From positions 186,001 through 250,000 of the forward strand of contig NZ_QJKD01000003.1 in the NCBI RefSeq assembly GCF_003201875.1: 64,000 bases of DNA. The letters run 5' to 3'. Positions 45,804 to 55,118 of the stretch are shown here, piece after piece. Both the position numbers and the translations under genes were made by a program. Below the pieces are notes generated by a model. It was not told the DNA's origin and did no database searches. It saw only the letters and a program-made list of their open reading frames with translations. The DNA comes from Hungatella effluvii (GTDB lineage Bacteria; Bacillota; Clostridia; Lachnospirales; Lachnospiraceae). Each line of letters opens with the position of its first letter. The first letter of the stretch is position 1.

Positions 45804-48476
45804 TTATCTCCCATAACAATGCAGCACCGGCGGCCGGCGCATACCGGTAGGCGGCAGCTGCATCCACACAGACCGCTCATCGTGCCGATTCCAGACCAGT
45901 GTGTTGGTCACTTCAATCATAAGATAATTTACTCCTTTTCTCAAGTATTCCGAGATATCCAAATAGTGGAAATTTGTCAGAAGATCACCGGCATATCGCC
46001 CATTGACAGAGATTCTGGCACACTCCGAAATATCTGGCAATTCCAGAATTATCTTTTCCATCTTCTCCGCCTCTTCCTCCAGACAAAAAATGCCCTCATA
46101 ACGGAACGTGCCGCAGAACCGGGGAAAATATCCTTTCCCATTGAGGTTTGGCAGTCTCCCGCCTGCTTTGATTTCCAGACAAGGTTCAAAGTCCGCACCA
46201 TTGCCGTACACCGCTTTCGACACCTTCCAGTCCGTATCCACGCTTATCTGTTTCCGAAGCTCCAGCGAACCAGGCGCTGCACTGGCCGGCTCATTTTTCA
46301 GCGTTTCTTCACCTTCCTCCACGGTAAAGCAGCATACTGCTTCTCCCGGCCGCAGACAAAGGTGGATAAGGTTGGTCTCCCCATTCAAACAGGTTACCGG
46401 AGCGTATTCTCTAAGCGCCTCGTCCTCATTCACATTCTGTATACAGTTTTTCATTCCTTCATAGATTCTGAACTGTTTTCCCTGCAAGAAAGGAATTCTT
46501 ATATCGGCTTCCAGCCTGCGGTAAGAGTTTTCATTGAAGAAAAAGTAAATTGTGGTATCGGTCCGGTCATAGCAGCATACGCGTAAGTCCTTTTCAGTCC
46601 GGTTCAGGCAAACAAACGGTTCACTTACCGCCTCTGCTGCCGTTGCCAGTTCATGCAAGGGCACCACCCGCATCCACATTTTTGCTTCCTGGGGCAGTGC
46701 TGTACCATCTGTCATACATTCCGGCAGCCGGTCCACCATAAAGACCGGTATTCTGTTTCGATATGCCTGCTCTAAAAATCTCGCCGCCTGGATTGGAAGC
46801 CGGCTGCAGGCCGGAATAATAAATACCCGATACCGATTGCCGTTGATATGCAATTCATGATCGTGGAACTCCGGCACACTTATCAGCAAATCAGCAGGAA
46901 CCACATCGCAGTCCATCTGATGTTCCAGGAGTTCCCGAACCGGCTTCTGGAAACACATGGCCTCTCCTCCCCATTCGGAATCCGCATGATACAGCACCGC
47001 CGCCTGCCGTCTTCTGGTTCCTCCGTGAAACAAATGACTCATACGGTTCATATACCCCATCAGCTTTTTAAAAAATGGATACTGTGGGTTATTTCCCCTC
47101 GCGTAAAAATGAGGCGGACAGTCCTCGTCCGGAAACGCAGGCGAAAATGCATGCGGGACAAACTCATTAATTCCACGGACGAGCATGTGATCTGTCAGCC
47201 ACTTCATCAGCGAGACGCCCTCTCCCCATCCATAGGCACCGAATATCTCACACATGGCCCTCCCTGCCTTTTGGGGATCCAGGCAGGCGCCTGAGCTTCC
47301 CAGCTTCCCAAGGCCAAAATGAAAGAATTCCCCGTCACGGTCGGATGCCGCCCATTGATGGATCGTACCGGTAAATCCCGGGAATATCTGAGTCAGGACC
47401 ACATCAATACCGGACATGTTCTGTCCCTCCTGTGCCCGGAAATAGTGGCCAAGGCTGCATCCGGTACGCCCATGAGCATTGTCATCTTCGATCAGGTGCC
47501 CGATGTATTCAACGCCATGCTCCGCGCACCATCGCCCGATCTGACAACTGAAACAGTACTTCACCAGTAGCGTCACCTGATCCATGTAAGTCCAGCGGAT
47601 CTCACCGGTCCTGGCACCCATATCATACCAGAGGGCCGGCAAAAAGCCCGCATATTCCGGTCCCCATAACTCCTCCAGGCGCTGCCTTAGCTGTCTGCTC
47701 CATGGAAGCGCGATGTTGGCCGTCCCCAATCGCTCTTCAAAATGATATTCCGGAGTATTGCCAAGCTCCGGTTCGTCAGAAAAGAATCCGGCAAACGTCG
47801 TTCCAAACTCCGCCTGATATCGTTCAAAATGAGGCTCATATACGGTATTTAAAAACAGTCTGACTGATTCTTCATCAATCGGATTCATATAATGACATCT
47901 CCCGCCGCCCTCACGGGTGGTATAAAGCACCATCAGCCGGTAACTCCCTTCCGGAACAGACAGATATACCATCCCATCCTCGAGTTCCCCCGTCACTTCC
48001 CTGTACCGTTCTCCCGACAGCGCCCGGCTGCCTAAGTCGGGGCGCTCGTACAGCCAGATTCCCAGAAGCTCTTCCGCATCTCTTAAAAATGGCTCCACGG
48101 TTATGGCGATCTCCTCCCCAGGTCCGCAGATATCCATATGGGCCTCTTTCAAATATACCTTCGCTTTCTCCTTATTGGTCTGATAGACACCATTGCCATA
48201 TCCCGTCGGAAAATGAGAATCATCCAGCAGCCAGATTCTCATATTTTTTTCTTTGGCTGCCGCCATCAGCGCATCCATTTCCTCCCACCACAAATCTCCC
48301 ATAAAATCCGGATGCGGCCTGGACTCCACACAGACTTCCCGAATCCCACAGTCCCCTATTTGATCCAGTTCATCAAGAATGATTTCTTTTCCCTCTCCAT
48401 GCATCCACAGGAATGGCATGATATAATTGCCGCCCCGGCCAGTTATCACTTCATTTATGCATTTCGGATCCCTCAT
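45804..48476 (-). CDS. Large glycoside hydrolase, GH106-like
   Basis: An 890-residue protein without a signal peptide. The first part reads as a TIM-barrel typical of large exo-glycosidases related to the rhamnosidase-type GH106 (IREVCVESRPHPDFMGDLWW near residues 45-64; IWLLDDSHFPTGYGNG); a Glu pair in GFFSDEPELGNT may be catalytic. The C-terminus has a galactose-binding-type jelly roll (ARISVNGRYAGDLLTNFHYL, then YLMIEVTNTLVWN). The exact family and linkage are not certain. Its ATG overlaps the stop of the upstream gene by 4 bp. It is the second gene of the operon. Confidence 0.75.
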   Translation of the reverse strand: MRDPKCINEVITGRGGNYIMPFLWMHGEGKEIILDELDQIGDCGIREVCVESRPHPDFMGDLWWEEMDALMAAAKEKNMRIWLLDDSHFPTGYGNGVYQTNKEKAKVYLKEAHMDICGPGEEIAITVEPFLRDAEELLGIWLYERPDLGSRALSGERYREVTGELEDGMVYLSVPEGSYRLMVLYTTREGGGRCHYMNPIDEESVRLFLNTVYEPHFERYQAEFGTTFAGFFSDEPELGNTPEYHFEERLGTANIALPWSRQLRQRLEELWGPEYAGFLPALWYDMGARTGEIRWTYMDQVTLLVKYCFSCQIGRWCAEHGVEYIGHLIEDDNAHGRTGCSLGHYFRAQEGQNMSGIDVVLTQIFPGFTGTIHQWAASDRDGEFFHFGLGKLGSSGACLDPQKAGRAMCEIFGAYGWGEGVSLMKWLTDHMLVRGINEFVPHAFSPAFPDEDCPPHFYARGNNPQYPFFKKLMGYMNRMSHLFHGGTRRRQAAVLYHADSEWGGEAMCFQKPVRELLEHQMDCDVVPADLLISVPEFHDHELHINGNRYRVFIIPACSRLPIQAARFLEQAYRNRIPVFMVDRLPECMTDGTALPQEAKMWMRVVPLHELATAAEAVSEPFVCLNRTEKDLRVCCYDRTDTTIYFFFNENSYRRLEADIRIPFLQGKQFRIYEGMKNCIQNVNEDEALREYAPVTCLNGETNLIHLCLRPGEAVCCFTVEEGEETLKNEPASAAPGSLELRKQISVDTDWKVSKAVYGNGADFEPCLEIKAGGRLPNLNGKGYFPRFCGTFRYEGIFCLEEEAEKMEKIILELPDISECARISVNGRYAGDLLTNFHYLDISEYLRKGVNYLMIEVTNTLVWNRHDERSVWMQLPPTGMRRPPVLHCYGR

Positions 48477-49519
48477 ACCATTTCCCTCTCCTCCGTCTGA
48501 TCCTGGTCAGGCCATCTTTGAGAAGACGCCACCATGATCGTCCTGCACTCCTCATAAATTCCGGGAATATCCCCCTCCTGCCTCGGCCTCACTCCACAGT
48601 AAAAATGATACAGAACTCCGTTGACGGCAATGACAGAGGCCTTATGTGCATGGCGGGAATCGTACGCTCCCTCCTCACCGTATGGCAGTATAGGTTTTTC
48701 TGCTTTTTCCCAATGGATTAAATCCTTTGATACAGCAAATCCTTCCTGCGCATGAACTCCATCGAATCCAAAGTAAAAATTCAGCCAATACTCCCCGTCC
48801 CGTACGATGCAAGGCTCAGAAAGGAATCGTTTATCCCAGTTTCCGGCTTCCACTCGCAGGACCGGTTCCCTCTGCAGCCGCTCCCAATGGATAAAATCCT
48901 CGGAAACCGCCACGCCCGTCTGCTCAATCCAGTAGTCTTCTTCATTTTTAGCATTATAAAACAGATACCAGCGTCCATCCTTTTCAATTATGCATGACTT
49001 ATAGAGTCCGCCGCGCTCCCATTCTGCTCCATCTTTCCAGGATAAAAACGGTTTATCCGGGAAATGCCAGTCTAACAGATTTTCATCTTCAGTCCAGGCC
49101 ATACCCAATTCGGCAGGCCCTTCCTCATATCCTTTCTGTGGGTAGGAGTTAAATACCATCCAATACCTTCTATCAATCTTCTTAAGTCTGGGAACTGCAT
49201 ATAAATCATCGCTCTCTTTTACAATCCATGTTCCGGCAGCCCCAACGCTGTACCAGTGCTGTCCTTCTTCCTCCCGCCTGGTTACCATGCCCTTAAAAGT
49301 CCAGTGTATCAAATCACTGCTGACTGCCAGAGCCGACTGATACGAGATCCCATCAAATCCGGTATAGAGCATATGGTACTGCCCCTGATGCCAGAAAACA
49401 AACGGGATATCCACCGCCTTCTCGTCAAATGTTCCCGGTATTCCAGAGCCTGTGATCACAGGAAGTATCCGCCGGTAAGGTGTCACATACTTTTTTACAA
49501 GTTCATCCGCAATATTCAT
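48473..49519 (-). CDS. Five-bladed propeller glycosidase, GH32/GH43/GH130-like
   Basis: A 348-residue soluble protein built of repeats with the pattern of five-bladed beta-propeller glycosidases: IPFVFWHQGQYHMLYTGFDG, then ALAVSSDLIHWTFKG, DRRYWMVFNSYP, RWYLFYNAKNE, SEPCIVRDGEYWLNFYFGF, each followed by a SxDxxHW motif. The repeated DLIHW/DFIHW motif is typical of GH32, GH43 and GH130 enzymes. The active acids are not clear. It is the first gene of the operon; the ATG at 49519 has GGGGG upstream (a GTG one codon earlier is possible). Confidence 0.8.
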   Translation of the reverse strand: MNIADELVKKYVTPYRRILPVITGSGIPGTFDEKAVDIPFVFWHQGQYHMLYTGFDGISYQSALAVSSDLIHWTFKGMVTRREEEGQHWYSVGAAGTWIVKESDDLYAVPRLKKIDRRYWMVFNSYPQKGYEEGPAELGMAWTEDENLLDWHFPDKPFLSWKDGAEWERGGLYKSCIIEKDGRWYLFYNAKNEEDYWIEQTGVAVSEDFIHWERLQREPVLRVEAGNWDKRFLSEPCIVRDGEYWLNFYFGFDGVHAQEGFAVSKDLIHWEKAEKPILPYGEEGAYDSRHAHKASVIAVNGVLYHFYCGVRPRQEGDIPGIYEECRTIMVASSQRWPDQDQTEEREMV

Positions 49520-49696
49520 CACGATTCTACCCCCATTATTTATTCTTGTTTCAGTATACCGGATACGCTTCTTACCATATATAGCAAAATATTCGGATGA
49601 AATAGTAATAAACTGTATTCCATTAGCTGTCTGGTTAAAAATAGAGGTTCAAATTCTTTTAGCATCTGCTCTATTGGAATAATCTATTTTTGCAAA

Positions 49697-49766
49697 AAAA
49701 TATGCTTTCATCCGGATAGATAAGTTTTGACTATTTCACTTATCAATCCAGAAGGAAGCATATTTT
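49697..49766. repeat. 70-nt imperfect palindrome between the glycan operon and the GNAT gene
   Basis: AAAATATGCTT (49697) and AAGCATATTTT (ending 49766) form perfect 11-bp ends; inside, GGATAGATAAG pairs with CTTATCAATCC with mismatches. Outside, GAGGT at about 49645 and ACCTC at 49770 suggest a longer nested structure. It could be a terminator or a small MITE-like element. No gene lies in 49520-49848; the glycan operon promoter should be in it. Confidence 0.5.
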
Positions 49767-49848
49767 ACGGACCTCTTTTTTCCTGATTACGAATTTATTA
49801 TTATATGGTTCTGTTGCTTATTCTTATTTGAAATTACAGTCTGAAACT

Positions 49849-50352
49849 TTACACACACGAATCGGTACAAAAACGGTATTGAACTTCCCGCAGATTTCTT
49901 CCTCCAATGCTGTCATTTAAGTAGTGATTGGTTGGTTTAAAACCAGCTTTTTCGTAAAAGCTTCTTGCCCTATAATTCTCTTCCAGGACCCATAAAAATA
50001 TGTCACGGTAACCTAGACGTATTAATCCCTCTACCGCAGCATTAAGCAAATGCTTTCCATACCCGTTCCCCATGTACTCAGGTAACAAATATAGTGATAC
50101 AATCTCTCCAAATTCCTTAAATTCCGGAAATCTGGACTTACAAAAACTGGTCGTGCCGATAAAAATATCATTTTGAATCATGACAATCGTATTCATTTCT
50201 GCCTGATCAAAATTGGCGGCCCACCGGCCTGTTGGAATACTATCCAAATATGCCTGTGGTATTATGCCTTTATATGCATATTTCCAACTTTCCTCATAAA
50301 TATGGCTGAGTGCAAACCGATTGTCGGATGGTTTCATGAGTCTGATTTCCAT
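49849..50352 (-). CDS. GNAT-family N-acetyltransferase
   Basis: A 167-residue acetyltransferase with the GNAT fold. The acetyl-CoA binding motif A is LLPEYMGNGYGKHLLNAAVE, followed by the family end pattern ENYRARSFYEKAGFKPT. Substrate unknown; RimI-like or small-molecule types are both possible. The ATG at 50352 is chosen as the usual start MEIRLMKPSDN; the open frame extends nine codons upstream. It is the last of three short genes on the same strand. Confidence 0.9.
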   Translation of the reverse strand: MEIRLMKPSDNRFALSHIYEESWKYAYKGIIPQAYLDSIPTGRWAANFDQAEMNTIVMIQNDIFIGTTSFCKSRFPEFKEFGEIVSLYLLPEYMGNGYGKHLLNAAVEGLIRLGYRDIFLWVLEENYRARSFYEKAGFKPTNHYLNDSIGGRNLREVQYRFCTDSCV

Positions 50353-50386
50353 AGCAATATTCCCACATACTTTGATCATTGATAAA

Positions 50387-50695
50387 TTATGTGAATACCT
50401 CCTGTTTACTTTCTCTTACCCTCGTTTCAAAAGATATCTCAATTTCCATACCCAGAGTGATCTTCTCTTTTGAACGCACTTTCGCGGGGAGCGCGATAAT
50501 ATGCGTTTCATCCCCCTTCGGCATGAACGATGTCGGCCAACTCGTATTACCAACTATGGCAGTAACCGCAATAAAACCAAACCGGTGACCACCAAGCAAT
50601 TCAAGTGGTTTGCTGATTTTTGTTGGAACCGAAACATAGTACCAGCCTCCCTGCGCTTCAAAACGTTCGACAAGTGCGGTAAATGTCTGTTTCAT
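50387..50695 (-). CDS. DUF1905-family protein
   Basis: A 102-residue protein of the DUF1905 family, a small beta-barrel of unknown function. Family features are the N-terminal FTALVERFEAQGGWYYVSVP, the middle GFIAVTAIVGNTSW and the late MPKGDETHIIALPAKVRSKE. GGAGG lies just before the ATG. It overlaps the end of the decayed gene upstream by 38 bp. Confidence 0.85.
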   Translation of the reverse strand: MKQTFTALVERFEAQGGWYYVSVPTKISKPLELLGGHRFGFIAVTAIVGNTSWPTSFMPKGDETHIIALPAKVRSKEKITLGMEIEISFETRVRESKQEVFT

Positions 50696-51367
50696 TCTTA
50701 CCTCCGTTTAATATGAACAGGCTATCTTTATGGATGGATTCGTGATCGCTGAAAACATTTGGTATGTATTGATATATCTTATCGGCAATCCCCACAACGT
50801 GCTCGATATCAACTCCTACCATATTTAAAATTTTCTTTTCTGTAAAAATTAACAGCTGGACACGGAAAGAACCTCCCTTTTGACCAACCTGGGCAACGAT
50901 CCAATAGATTTTCTCACGAGGAATTACCGTTTTCTTATTTTTATTTTCACAAAGCAACAGATAAGAAGGCATCAGTACGATTTTCTCACCATATGGCTTC
51001 TTCCCCTCCGCGAATTCATAAATGTATTCTTCTACCTGAATCTTTCCCTCTGGGCCTCCTAATCAATAAGCTCCGCCACTGCCTCCTTTGTATTTTCACC
51101 ATAAGGAAGAATTAGATTTCTATCATTCGTGACTGCTCGTCTTGATTTTTTTAAAAAACTACGATTACAGCAAGCAGCATGATCCCAGAGACAATAACCA
51201 GATAAAAAAGCACTTCTCTGCTGGAAGGATCATTCAAATCAAAGGAATCCTTTAAAAAAAATAAAGGACAGCAATGATACAGACGTATGTAAAGAACGAT
51301 CTGAGAAGTATTTTCCTTGCAGCCTCATTTACTCGTTTTGACTCTTGTTCTAAAAAACCTGGTTCAT
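50658..51367 (-). pseudogene. Decayed gene for a two-helix membrane protein of unknown family
   Basis: Reading in four successive frames gives one coherent protein: MNQVFLEQESKRVNEAARK; a membrane helix FFTYVCIIAVLYFF; a loop with DSFDLNDPSSREVLFYLVIV leading into a second helix; then LKKSRRAVTNDRNLILPYGE; then EYIYEFAEGKKPYGEKIVLM; then a soluble domain to the end. Each frame change is restored by adding one T on the coding strand: at the A-runs 51352-51357, 51254-51261 and 51153-51158, and at 51061-51062. The ATG at 51367 has AGGAG nine bases upstream. About 237 residues if intact. It resembles membrane proteins with a PH-like soluble part, but I do not name a family. Confidence 0.7.
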
Positions 51368-51372
51368 ACTGT

Positions 51373-51537
51373 TTATCTCCTGTTCTTTGCGTTTTTATGG
51401 TGAAATTCAGTTCCAACTTTAATTAATGAATCTGTTTGAAATAATTCAAAATATAAAGCTAAAAAGATATTTGACGGATTCATTTCTGCTTCTTCAATTC
51501 TTCGATATGCATAGTATGATTTTGTTAATCCACTCGA
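51373..51537 (-). pseudogene. C-terminal fragment of an unrecognised protein
   Basis: A 54-residue open frame with protein-like composition (LTKSYYAYRRIEEAEMNPSN, then LALYFELFQTDSLIKVGTEF) ends with a stop just before the ribosome binding site of the decayed membrane gene. Its upstream part is closed by a stop at once, and the DNA to 51763 shows only short broken frames, so the rest of the gene has decayed or lies out of frame. Confidence 0.45.
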
Positions 51538-51763
51538 TTATATTATTAAATTAGATTTCCATACTTACGTAAATACTTGTCTTGAGGCTTGCATCATTTG
51601 TCCTCGATTATGAAAATTAAAAAGTTCCTCTGAACCATCTAGAACACAGTCTGCTTAATCACAAAAATCAATTAATTGTGTATTATTATTCGGTAATATC
51701 ATTAGAAGAATACCTGTTGATATAGGAAAGAACAAAGTGTTATTCTGATTATTAATATAATTA

Positions 51764-51954
51764 TCAGTAGGATAACGATTTTTCTTTAATACAATCCTTT
51801 ATTTTGCATTTGCGACAATACTCTGGCTTTCCTTTATCGCTATTTAAGCAACCAGCGCAAGGTTTTTATGGTAACAGTGCTTATAGCAAACCATGCAATT
51901 CATTCCACATAGGCCGAACATAGTTATATCAACTTTCTCTTTTGACATTTTCAT
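51764..51954 (-). pseudogene. DUF3795-family gene, frameshifted and short
   Basis: The ATG at 51954 starts MKMSKEKVDITMFGLCGMNC and goes on MVCYKHCYHK, then stops. One extra A at the A5 run (51863-51867 on the plus strand as T5) lets it continue as KPCAGCLNSDKGKPEYCRKC, then KIKDCIKEKSLSY and a stop. The Cys pattern is that of DUF3795, a Cys-rich metal-binding-like family of about 100 residues; the usual C-terminal part is absent. Two defects at least. Confidence 0.7.
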
Positions 51955-52007
51955 AGTTGCTCGCCCCTTTCTACAAATTCTAATTTAAAAACCCGGCAAA
52001 CCAGGAG

Positions 52008-52454
52008 TTATATATGTGCGTGTACCATATGAATTGGTCTACCAATCAAATCCTCGATATTGGATAAAGTGTCATTGTCAAAATCAGTAGATGGATTAAG
52101 TATATCAAATTCTATACAAGCAAAACCACACAGTAAATCATAATGCAAATCGTTAAGGGTACTCTCTTTACCACAACATGGCATGTTTATAGATAGCTCC
52201 TTGAAGTTATCCTTGCTGGCAGCATCCATAGCTTTCCCCCACCAGTTAAAGTCAAGCTGCTCTCCACAATGAGGGCAGCTAATTGTTTCCAGACTGCTTC
52301 CGCTATCAACAAATGTAGGAGTTGCATGTATTAAAGCCTGTATATTGTCGGCGTTTACCTTCGACCTTAAGAACTTTAAAATGCGGTTAGCCTGTTCCTT
52401 TGTCACAGAATACGTGAAGTCTGTCGGTATGATTTTCACAATATAATCAGACAT
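52008..52454 (-). CDS. Small protein with a zinc-ribbon-like Cys motif
   Basis: A 148-residue protein of unknown function. The N-terminal half is a mixed alpha/beta stretch (DYIVKIIPTDFTYSVTKEQA); the middle has CPHCGEQLDFNWW and MPCCGKES, four or five cysteines that could bind zinc. The C-terminus is acidic. No signal or membrane helix. I take the ATG at 52454 as start; longer versions overlap the membrane gene upstream, which lies in the same direction. A weak GAGGA site lies about 14 bases before. Confidence 0.6.
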   Translation of the reverse strand: MSDYIVKIIPTDFTYSVTKEQANRILKFLRSKVNADNIQALIHATPTFVDSGSSLETISCPHCGEQLDFNWWGKAMDAASKDNFKELSINMPCCGKESTLNDLHYDLLCGFACIEFDILNPSTDFDNDTLSNIEDLIGRPIHMVHAHI

Positions 52455-52494
52455 GATATATCTTTTTCCTCTTACCAATTCCAAAGTTATTTTT

Positions 52495-52979
52495 TTATTC
52501 ATCTGTTTTACAGCCGAATAACACAAACGCAAAGGGAACTAAAAATCTCAACCACCTAATCGCAGAAACGAAAATTTCAAAGCGCTCTTTTAAGCAGAAA
52601 GAAAGCTCCGAGAAAAAACCGGTCCATTCCAGCGGCCGTCCCAAGTACATAAATACAACCGCAGCAAGCCCCGTTGTTGCTCCGATGAGTAATTGAATCA
52701 GAAGCAGTATCATTCCATAAGCAGAAACAACTACCACAGAAATAAATATTTCCTTTTTTGACTGTTTCCGAAACAGCAGCATTCCACCCAACACTAAAAC
52801 CGCTACTAGGATTCCTGCGCTTATCAGCAGTGATACCCGGCTGTCAATCACACCGGGTTCGATTACGCCAAAACAAATTACACTTCTTACATAAAATGGG
52901 GTATAGAAAAAGCCAGCAATTACTGAAATCAGAGGAACTCTCCAAATACTATTCTTGTTTTGACTTTATCTGTATTCAT
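52495..52979 (-). pseudogene. Small four-helix membrane protein gene, broken by one frameshift
   Basis: The ATG at 52979 (AGGA six bases upstream) starts MNTDKVKT; one extra A at the T4 run 52958-52961 (A on the coding strand) lets it join NSIWRVPLISVIAGFFYTPF, then YVRSVICFGVIEPGVIDSRV, SLLISAGILVAVLVLGGMLL and two more hydrophobic segments to 52495. About 161 residues if intact. Without the correction the only open frame starts at an internal codon at 52851. Function unknown. Confidence 0.65.
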
Positions 52980-53592
52980 GCTTCTTCCTCATATTCAAAT
53001 TAATTAATGAAGCCCAAAAGCAGGCTTATATATTCGCATAAATCGCCCCAAAACTGTGTTTTTTAATCTTCTTCAAATTAATTTACTAAAATAGCAAACA
53101 TTAAGCTATACCCATATATATGTTTCGAAGTGCATTATTTTTTCATCATTATCTCTCAGTTCAAAATTTTTAATTATACATGTTCTGCTAATGACACTTC
53201 ATTAGCTTTCCTCTCTTACCGTTAATCGGCGCGGATACTCTTACCCGTCATCTACACTATAGATACCACAGAAACAGATCACAAAGTCATGCTGTGATTT
53301 TGATCCATTTACATTTTCATACAGCTTACACTTAATACAATTTTTTCATATCCTCATTCTCGCCTCACAATCGCTTTCCTGTTGCCATACTTACACGCTG
53401 CAACAGGACAACGCATTCCGTATGTGTTGAGTGTATGATAATGATGTCTTTAAAACCTACTTATCCCTCGGCGGTAATCCTTTTCCATCAGACAAACCGT
53501 TATCACGTTCTTATAGGCTGCAACTCGGATTGCTGAAAATCATGATTGTACCATAGTGAAACTTTTAATGCCCCATTGCTTTAACAACTTAC
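52980..53592. other. 613-bp AT-rich stretch without a recognisable gene
   Basis: No frame of protein-like sequence is seen on either strand. One hairpin is present at 53378-53406 (CCTGTTGC and GCAACAGG, 8-bp stem, 13-nt loop). Short broken frames on the minus strand may be remains of a lost gene. Confidence 0.5.
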
Positions 53593-54585
53593 TTAATCAT
53601 AGTAATTGAAATCTATATTTTTAAGTCCACTTATATCAATTCTGGGCTTGGGATTTTTATATAGTTTCACATTTTTTATAAGTTCTGAGAAAAAATCCAC
53701 TAAATCTTTTTTTTGATTCAGCACGTCATATATATCTTTTAAATCGACTAATGCAAGAACAGAAATTGATAATGCCTCTTTTGCGGTGAGGATAGCCGTT
53801 TCCGTAAAGGAGGCATATGATACAATAATTCCATCTACATTTTTTCTTACCAATAAGCGTGACATAAATCTTCCAACTTTATCTACGCCTATAGGTTCTT
53901 TTTCCCATTTCATTTCTACCAATGTTAGATAATGATTTATTTCCACCACACCATCTATCTGTTCACAATTTTTACCCGTTTCATCATCGTAAATAACGAA
54001 ATCTTCCTTTACACCAATTTTAAAATACATAAAAATATCATTAAGGACCTGTTCAAGTTTTTTTCCTCTTTCTTGAGGGTTCTGAATAGAAAAAAGTTGG
54101 GCAAATCTCTGTTCTAAATCAACAAAGTGTTTTCTTGATTGGCACAATTTATCAACTACTTTCTGTTTTTCTTGTATTTTTTCGCTTTGTTCCCTGCTAA
54201 GATAATTCTCGTACTTTGTGACCGTATCCTTTAATTTAACTATTTTCTGAATATCAGACACATTTGCCTTTGCCCTGTCTTTATCATTTGGGTAACATGT
54301 TTCAAATGAATCAAACTCCACAATCCTCTGCAAAAGTTTTCTCCGAACACCAAGCATTTTTTCTGTCTGTTCATTCAAAGTAGCCAAAACTTCTCTTGTT
54401 ACATCAAACTTCTTAAATTGTGATCTATTTGTATTTAATAGTAAGTAATATGGCTGCAAGTATGTACTAGGCACTCCTACATTTTGAAAAAATAACAATA
54501 AATCTTTCTTTGTTTTATTCAATCTTGGAATTGTATCCACTAGGATATTAAATAAATCCGGTGGGAAATGAAAATACATATCCAT
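53593..54585 (-). CDS. Restriction endonuclease-like protein with a PD-(D/E)XK nuclease domain
   Basis: A 330-residue protein. The N-terminal part (FPPDLFNILVDTIPRLNKTK, then KDLLLFFQNVGVP) resembles small helical domains attached to bacterial conflict effectors. A charged, probably coiled middle follows (about 60-165). The C-terminal part has the nuclease pattern RGKKLEQVLNDIF, QIDGVVEINHYLTLVEMKW: D211, E224 and K226 fit the PD-(D/E)XK active site, and the style is that of Mrr-like type IV enzymes. No methyltransferase gene lies beside it. It is probably a defence gene cutting foreign or modified DNA. Confidence 0.7.
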   Translation of the reverse strand: MDMYFHFPPDLFNILVDTIPRLNKTKKDLLLFFQNVGVPSTYLQPYYLLLNTNRSQFKKFDVTREVLATLNEQTEKMLGVRRKLLQRIVEFDSFETCYPNDKDRAKANVSDIQKIVKLKDTVTKYENYLSREQSEKIQEKQKVVDKLCQSRKHFVDLEQRFAQLFSIQNPQERGKKLEQVLNDIFMYFKIGVKEDFVIYDDETGKNCEQIDGVVEINHYLTLVEMKWEKEPIGVDKVGRFMSRLLVRKNVDGIIVSYASFTETAILTAKEALSISVLALVDLKDIYDVLNQKKDLVDFFSELIKNVKLYKNPKPRIDISGLKNIDFNYYD

Positions 54586-54693
54586 CTTGCTCCTCCATAT
54601 TAATTCGGTGGTATGCCTTTAATTTCTGATGACACTATCCTTAAATTATCGTTTTTGCCATAATCCATCATTACTTTAAAGTAATAGAGAAAA

Positions 54694-54728
54694 ACCTGAC
54701 GTAATGCTTATGCAATATTACATCAGGT
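54694..54728 (-). terminator. Hairpin upstream of the endonuclease gene
   Basis: ACCTGACGTAAT and ATTACATCAGGT form a 12-bp stem with one mismatch and an 11-nt loop. It lies about 110 bp before the endonuclease start and could end transcription from upstream, for example the old end of rlmD. Confidence 0.5.
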
Positions 54729-54894
54729 ATTATCTTTCCCACTAAGTAAAACTATTTTTTCAATCCCCAGAACTCGATCGTCCTGACACATATATTATAC
54801 CACATTTAATTCATTATTCAATAGTTTTACATAGTAAAATATCATGAAGATTTAATAAAATATTAGCATATGGCTATACCTTTTCTATCTTATC

Positions 54895-54929
54895 ATTTTC
54901 GCCTCAATTCCACACAGACCTCGCAATGC
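54895..54929 (-). repeat. Relic of the rlmD 3' end, left copy of a putative attachment repeat
   Basis: 35 bp that match the last 35 bp of the methyltransferase gene (61339-61373) at 31 positions, including 12 in a row (ACCTCGCAATGC). Read on the minus strand it codes HCEVCVELRRK and a stop, against HCEVCVKLCRK and a stop in the true gene. It is not attached to any longer reading frame. Confidence 0.7.
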
Positions 54930-55118
54930 GGTGGGACGGATATTTTATACTACATGGCAAAAGGGTGATTATAAAAGCGCAGTGGGGTATCTTTTTCCTA
55001 TCAATTTACCCCTCTTACCCCTTTTGTGTGAAAATCACCCCTTTATGAATATTTTTACCCCCTTTAATAATTTTCTAACCGGAATTATTCTTTGTTAAAA
55101 AACAGAATGTTAATTTTC

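Noticed and set aside
45693..46586. A long plus-strand open frame opposite the YesN and GH106-like genes
   Set aside because: It covers the 3' end of a well-supported gene on the other strand and has no domain or ribosome binding site.
53378..53406. Hairpin as the end of an IS200/IS605-type element
   Set aside because: No transposase or TnpB frame is seen beside it and the stem is only 8 bp; kept only as a hairpin in a gene-free stretch.
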